In this document: in pieces, positions 58,937 through 64,000 of the stretch
Layout: every line of letters starts with the position of its first letter
Position numbering within the stretch: position 1 is the first letter of the stretch
Source: Bugula neritina
Lineage: Eukaryota; Bryozoa; Gymnolaemata; Cheilostomatida; Bugulidae
Direction of reading: 5' to 3'
Assembly (NCBI GenBank): GCA_964035545.1
Contig: OZ037766.1
Span: 32,371,773 to 32,435,772, forward strand
Length of the DNA: 64,000 nt
Notes under the pieces: model-generated
Database searches by the model: none
What the model was told of the DNA's origin: nothing
Seen by the model: the letters and a program-made list of their open reading frames with translations, nothing else
Translations under genes and position numbers: made by a program

Positions 58937-59577
58937 TTTATTGACTATTAAGAGCAGTATTCTACCAAAATATAAAACTACAAGTAAATACACATAAAAA
59001 TATGACATAGTAAAATATGACAACTATATTATGTTTACAAGCTACAGTCAATATCAACACATGGCCGCCGTCTGGTCGGCTACTAACAAATATATTATAT
59101 ATCAGAGAAAATACTATTTCAACAATATATTATCTATCAGTTACATCAGAAAATAGAATATTAAGTTGACGAGTTTAAAGGAGGGGATACAATAAGTAGC
59201 TTCAAGAGCAAAACAACACAACATGAGGATATTAATACTAACAGGAACAAGTGAAGATATAACATGCAGTATGTCCTCTGATACATTAGTTAAGTGACGC
59301 AATGTAGGTTACCATTGGTAACGCATATAATGTAGCAGTGAGATTGTATTGCCACAAATAAGTACAAGCCTATACAGCCGTTGACATAAGTTTAGTATTG
59401 TTTTGGCACACAGTTAATAGGCAGTCTATACGATAGGTTAGAGCGAAGGCAGTAGAGTAGTTAGAGTAATGCTATAGTATGGTGGAGATGTCATTGTGGG
59501 AGTTGTCAGATACTGGTAAGATAGCATGACGTGAGAATTGCCTACTCCTGCACGTACGGTGACCTACATAGAGCTAG
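58937..59577 (-). terminator. 3' untranslated region and poly(A) signal of the Na,K-ATPase beta gene
   Basis: Downstream of the stop codon the - strand has AATAAA (tttatt at 58937-58942), about 640 bases from the stop. No tandem repeats are seen in between. Confidence 0.5.
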
Positions 59578-60807
59578 TTATTCCGTCCCGATGTAGAACT
59601 CAAAGTGAACAGTTCCTTTCTTCTCCTTGCCGTCAGTACTGTCAATATTCTTGGCCCACAACATGCAACGAACCTACAAAACAGACCAGTTGAATGCATG
59701 ACTTTTTTCTACAGTGCAAACTAAAAGATCATACCAGAAGGCAATTGAAGACATGGCGGTGCGGTGAGGGGATTCCCTGCGCAGAAACCTACCTGAACGG
59801 TGCTTCCCTTCTCGATGTCTTCAAACTTGGCCAGGATGATAGGCGACCTGTAGCCCACCTGGTTGAGGTATGGGAAGAATTTCTGAAAGTAGAAAAGGTA
59901 ACAACTGTACATATACGAGAATGCGGTGGGTGGAAAATATGTGGTGTCACAGCGTTACTTGGTCACACACAGTGCTACATGGTCACACACAGTGCTACAT
60001 AGTCACACACAGAGTTACATAGTCACACACAGAGTTACATGGTCACACACAGAGTTACTTGGTCACACACAGAACTACATAGTCACATCATTACCTTGTC
60101 ATAGCCGTCGGTGGGGAAGAAGGTGATGTTTCTAAGGTACATGGCATCCACTGCATTCTGCCCGTCACAGCTCACTCCAACGTTGCCTACAAGGAGATAC
60201 CACTGAGTCATTGAGAGAACAACTCCGAAACACTCGACACAGAGAGAAGACAAATCTTGGTGAGAGACAAGAGATAATAATGGAGCTCATATATTGAGCC
60301 AAAGAATTTCCAACCAATCAGAAGTCACGTACCTGGCACAAAGGAATAGTATCTGAACTTCTCATCATCGTTGAGGTCAGCTATTATCTCTGCTTTAGAG
60401 TCATAAGCTTTGGGCTCAAATCCATACAACTAAAAAGGAGGCAACTCTTATTGAAAATAGAGTAGGAAATTGTATTCCCATTGATAATTTGAAAATTGAT
60501 GGACATCACAACCTACATTTTTAAAGTGATGTCTAATTCTCGTTAGCAACAAGCTAGCTGTAAGCAAAAAATGCAGAGAAATACAGAGCAGCACACTGTT
60601 TAAGCCAACACCACTTGATATAGAGTTGCCTCCCCACCTTGTTCATCTTGAGCACCACACACGGCTTGTTCTCCTTGAATCCATAGTCAGTGTCCCTACC
60701 ACAGCCTGCGCTCTCCAAGTAGCCGTCGACATCAAAGTTGCAGCCCTCAGTCTCACTGATTGGACTACTTTCATTGCACATGGGGAGATTGGGTGTTGGA
60801 GCATAGG
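59578..60807 (-). CDS. ATP1B: Beta-subunit ectodomain exons with six cysteines
   Basis: Five exons. Cysteines occur in PMCNES, EGCNFD, SAGCGRD, NKPCVVL, VSCDGQ and VRCMLW, six in total, the number needed for the three conserved disulfides. N-glycosylation sequons include NES and NIT. The C-terminal strand ends GTVHFEFYIGTE. Confidence 0.93.
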
Positions 60808-62802
60808 CTACAATATACAGAGAACACAGGCTAGAATAGGCAGAGAAAATAGGCTAGAATAGACAGAGAACACAAGCTAGAATATACAGAGAACACAAGC
60901 TAGAATAGACAGAGGAACGAACACAGGCTAGAATATACAGAGATCAGTGAGCTTGGCCTGAATAAGACTTCAACAGAAGTTCAGTTGACAGTGTCATAAA
61001 GAGTTTATACTGCTGAATACAGAGTGAACAGTTAGAGTAGTAACACTGCAGGGTATTGACCAGGTAGATATGTAACCAGCTAAGAGAAGGTGTATTATAC
61101 TCTAGTTGATGGATTATATTCCTTCAAGTCATTGATACCAGCTTTTCTTAGCTCTTACATCAATTTAATCAATCATAGAAGGTGCATGCCCTAGCCGTAG
61201 ACCCCCTGAAACAAGGCTAGCTTATCAAGTCAGACGGCACCCCCCCACAACCCTAACTACCAGTTGCCAGGAAACCAGCTACCAACCAACTGCAAGTGTA
61301 ATTCTCTCTAGTCAGCTAGGACATTGACCTTCACCTTTGAATAAGCTGACAGACTAACTACCCTATGTTGAAGTCCGGTATTTCTGTTGTAAGTTTATGT
61401 AATGTAAAAGTCCATGATATTCAGTGAAATTATACGCTATTCCTAAACCCCAACACAAGTGCTTTATATCCACAGTAAACACTAAGCAGGGACTGACAAT
61501 TCTGATTGTGAAACCCCATCCTCCTTACAATATTATAAAACTGCACTAATCTCTAAACCACACAATGTTATTATTGTTGACATATTTGCCAATTATTCAT
61601 GATGTTGCAAGAAAGTAACTTATTTCGAAACTGTCACAGTAGAGCTGGTGTTTAGTGGTTACTAGAAGGCAGGGTGAACTAACTGTACTTATTTTCTAAT
61701 TAATTTGTCTCAGTCACTTCCACTCTGATTTTGTGGCTGGTTCCAGAGAAGCTGGCCTGGATGTTCAGGTAAGGAGCAGGTTACACAGACTTGATAACTA
61801 CAGAACATTTCTTTCATGAGGAGATAACTGATCAATCGTTTTGCAAAGTTGAAGACAAAATAAAGGTGGGCTGAGAAGAAGCCCCGGTAACTGGCATCTT
61901 CACCTTCTCAGCTGGGTTTTAGCTCAACAAACTTACTTTTGGAAAGAGAAACTTACTTTTGAAGAAGGCTTCGAGGTGGTCAGTGTAAGGCTGGTAGCTG
62001 CTTCTCCTCCCAGAGGTGTAGCGGATGAGAGTGGAGTCGATGAGGGGCATGGGCCTGACACCGATGGCTGCAACAGGGACTCAATTATTGTACTCTTTAC
62101 ACAGTGTACTTACTATATAGTGTACTCTTTACACAGTGTACTTACTATATAATGTACTCTTTACACACTGTACTTACTATATAGTGTACTCTTTACACAC
62201 TGTACTTACTATATAGTATACTCTTTACACACTGTACTTACTATATAATGTACTCTTTACACACTGTACTTACTATATAGTATACTCTTTACACACTGTA
62301 CTTACTATATAGTATACTCTTTACACACTGTACTTACTATATAGTATACTCTTTACACAGTGTACTTACTATATAGTATACTCTTTACACACTGTACTTA
62401 CTATATAGTATACTCATTACACAGTGTACTTACTATATAGTATACTCTTTACACACTGTACTTACTATATAGTATACTCTTTACACACTGTACTTACTAT
62501 ATAGTATACTCTTTACACACTGTACTTACTATATAGTATACTCTTTACACACTGTACTTACTATATAATGTACTCATAGCCGTTAACATTTCACAGTCCA
62601 ATATGACGCAGGTATTGCTGGTTGATGTAGGTCAGCCAGCTGACAGGAAGTCAGCACTCACCTGGGTTATCCTGGAGCAGCGAGTTAACTCCATAGTATT
62701 TAGGAGCTATTTCGTCCAGAGTGGAATAGAAGGCGTGTAACAGACCGGCAAACCAACCCACCAAACAGGCATAGAAGATGAGATAGAAGACCCCAATCTT
62801 CA
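59578..62802 (-). CDS. ATP1B: Na+/K+-ATPase beta subunit, seven exons, N-terminal exon not found
   Basis: The beta subunit is a single-pass type II glycoprotein that carries the catalytic alpha subunit to the plasma membrane and helps K+ occlusion. Coding order: 62802-62662, 62067-61957, 60807-60638, 60429-60333, 60186-60095, 59882-59793, 59673-59578, with phases 1, 1, 1, 0, 1, 0, 0 agreeing at every junction. The first exon here has the membrane helix KIGVFYLIFYACLVGWFAGL. Next come PMPLIDSTLIRYTSG, TDYGFKENKPCVVLKMNKLY (the family's GYKEGKPC block), GFEPKAYDSK, CDGQNAVDAM, FFPYLNQVGYRSPIILAKF, VRCMLWAKNI and FEFYIGTE then stop. About 265 residues. The cytoplasmic start is missing; it should be one short upstream exon, perhaps beyond 64000. 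A H,K-ATPase beta is less likely by similarity but not excluded. Confidence 0.95.
59955..60090. repeat. 20-bp tandem array (about seven copies) beside a beta-subunit donor
   Basis: Unit acatggtcacacacagagtt, lying within five bases of the donor of exon 60186-60095 on the - strand. The true donor reads gtaatgatgtgact, overlapping the last unit's agtcac. Confidence 0.92.
60808..60945. repeat. 23-bp tandem array directly upstream of a beta-subunit acceptor
   Basis: About five copies of agaacacaagctagaataga cag starting within 20 bases of the acceptor at 60808 (- strand). Confidence 0.88.
60946..61956. other. Beta-subunit intron, no exon seen
   Basis: No frame of interest; the flanking exons join in phase 1. 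The donor duplication at 61930-61970 is at its end. Confidence 0.6.
61929..61970 (-). repeat. Two-copy 20-bp duplication of a beta-subunit donor
   Basis: aaacttacttttggaaagag and aaacttacttttgaagaagg are adjacent. On the - strand both read aaaa|gtaagttt; the one at 61951 is the real donor of exon 62067-61957, the other a spare 20 bases into the intron. Confidence 0.9.
62096..62578. repeat. 32-bp tandem array (about 15 copies) upstream of a beta-subunit acceptor
   Basis: Unit actctttacacactgtactt actatatagtat, repeated every 32 bases and filling most of the intron between 62068 and 62661. Confidence 0.95.
62662..62802 (-). CDS. ATP1B: Beta-subunit exon with the transmembrane helix
   Basis: 141 bases, acceptor ccctttgcag and donor gtgagt, two split codons. 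The helix is rich in Gly, Phe and Tyr as in other beta subunits, where aromatic residues contact M7 and M10 of the alpha subunit. It is followed by the juxtamembrane DEIAPKYYG. Confidence 0.95.
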
Positions 62803-64000
62803 CTGCAAAGGGAAAATATTCATAATGAAGAAAATAAACATTACCACATATTACATCACCAGTACACAAGTTTATGACAAGTTATTAGCTACAAGTTGCA
62901 CTCTACAAGAACTATGGGGAGGAGTAAGCTTGAATGTAACTGATGGAAAAGGTCAACAGCTGTACGCAGTATGCCCGGGCACTGTCATACAGTAGCATGG
63001 GATTGCCGGCATTTGTTATGATAGGGCATAGCATCTGTATCTGCGCATAGTTGATGTGTTTTACATGCGGTAAGCTAGAATTACTGTTTGAATAAACAGA
63101 GTGGAGTAATAAAATGATAAGCCGAGACCACATTCCCATGACCTGGATAAACGACTGGTGCCTTACTGGGTAGAATAACTAGTTGACAAATAATGTGACA
63201 CTGCCTTGAAGAGCCGGCAATATTCAGCTGTTTTCTGGTCCTGTATGATTGTCTAGTATGTTTATGATTACGTAACAACATATGCTTATTATATAACACA
63301 GCCTGTTTGCATTAAAATAATGGTACAGATTATTGTAGTTGAATTCCAGTGACCAAACATGCATTGGGTAGTGAATATTCAAGGAAAGGGGTTCACAAGT
63401 TTGTGGGTGTCAGAAGCTAACAATCCTAGCAATTACTCTCATTATAGTCTATATAATATGGACACCTTTTAGACTAGGAGACTGATTAACAATAATTGGT
63501 CAAATCTATAAATGTTATGCTATAAATCCTGAAGGATTTACTAATTAAACTTGGCATTATAGCTTCTAATACCGGTAAACCGCAGCAGCTTTACGCTTTA
63601 TATTAGAATATTAGCCAACAAGTTATTGTTGGCTTGTCTCTAACTCATTCCCAAGCTTTAAAATTAATATTTTAAAATCAATTTAGAAACACTTCAACTT
63701 TTACACAATTCAATTTCATGTTGGCATAAACAAGTTGACAATATTTGACATGTTTCAGTTTATGGCCAAATAATACAACAGAAAACTACGCTGTTCTGAT
63801 TACTTAGAAGAAATTAAAAAAACAACTTCATAAAGTGAGTTGGAGTTTGCTTTAGGGTCGATCATTTTATAACTGAAAGACAAGACCAAGTTGTGTGTCA
63901 AGTTGAACTAAATATCGAATCCCTAAGTCTAATGGCATGCTAGCATGGAGCCGTAACATCGAATGCAATACGTGTAACTGCAAAATAAACAAATATTGCT
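62803..64000. other. Upstream of the beta-subunit exons; no first exon identified
   Basis: The first coding exon should end in phase 1 and encode a short basic cytoplasmic segment. I found no such frame before a - strand donor. The open frames near 62912-63299 are on the right strand but lack the expected features. Confidence 0.5.

Overview
The window looks like nuclear DNA of an invertebrate animal. It is AT-rich, the genes are split by GT-AG introns, and the protein families are metazoan: an ARAP-type ArfGAP/RhoGAP protein, a GABA-B-like class C receptor and a Na,K-ATPase beta subunit. Short introns, an intron-dense ARAP gene and a divergent GABA-B-like receptor would suit a non-bilaterian such as a sponge, but the sequence alone does not settle the phylum. 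No bacterial, viral or organellar genes were seen.

Region 1 (about 523-30965, + strand) is one gene of 36 inferred exons. It encodes a roughly 1,800-residue ARAP homologue: a long Pro/Ser-rich N-terminal part with several YxN motifs, PH, PH, ArfGAP, ankyrin, PH, PH, RhoGAP, RA, PH and a basic tail. Exon phases match throughout; only the boundaries of exons 22-24 are unsure. The 5' end, where a SAM domain would be expected, is not seen.

Region 2 (31693-53091, - strand) is a 17-exon gene convergent with ARAP. All phases agree and give 1,063 residues: signal peptide, short Venus-flytrap ligand domain, seven membrane segments of GABA-B type, a coiled coil and a long serine-rich tail ending in a possible PDZ ligand. 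A 5' UTR exon probably ends at 54152. A tRNA-derived SINE with target-site duplications and a perfect 33-bp inverted repeat lie just upstream.

Region 3 (about 54.3-58.9 kb) has no firm gene, only candidate exons on both strands. Region 4 (59578-62802, - strand) holds seven exons of a Na,K-ATPase beta subunit whose first, cytoplasmic exon is not found.

The striking feature is the distribution of tandem repeats. Roughly half of the ARAP introns carry a minisatellite, often abutting the exon and often carrying copies of the true splice site: 12 copies of the exon 13 donor, 18 of the exon 34 donor, 25 GTAAGA donors after exon 2, 12 copies of the exon 29 acceptor and 10 extra acceptor-like units before exon 26. 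Several arrays are stop-free in the frame of the neighbouring exon, and introns 13 and 26 are whole multiples of three and open throughout. Two-copy versions occur in the GABA-B-like and beta-subunit genes. I regard these arrays of duplicated splice sites as the most likely undescribed system here; any role in isoform choice or intron gain is inference.
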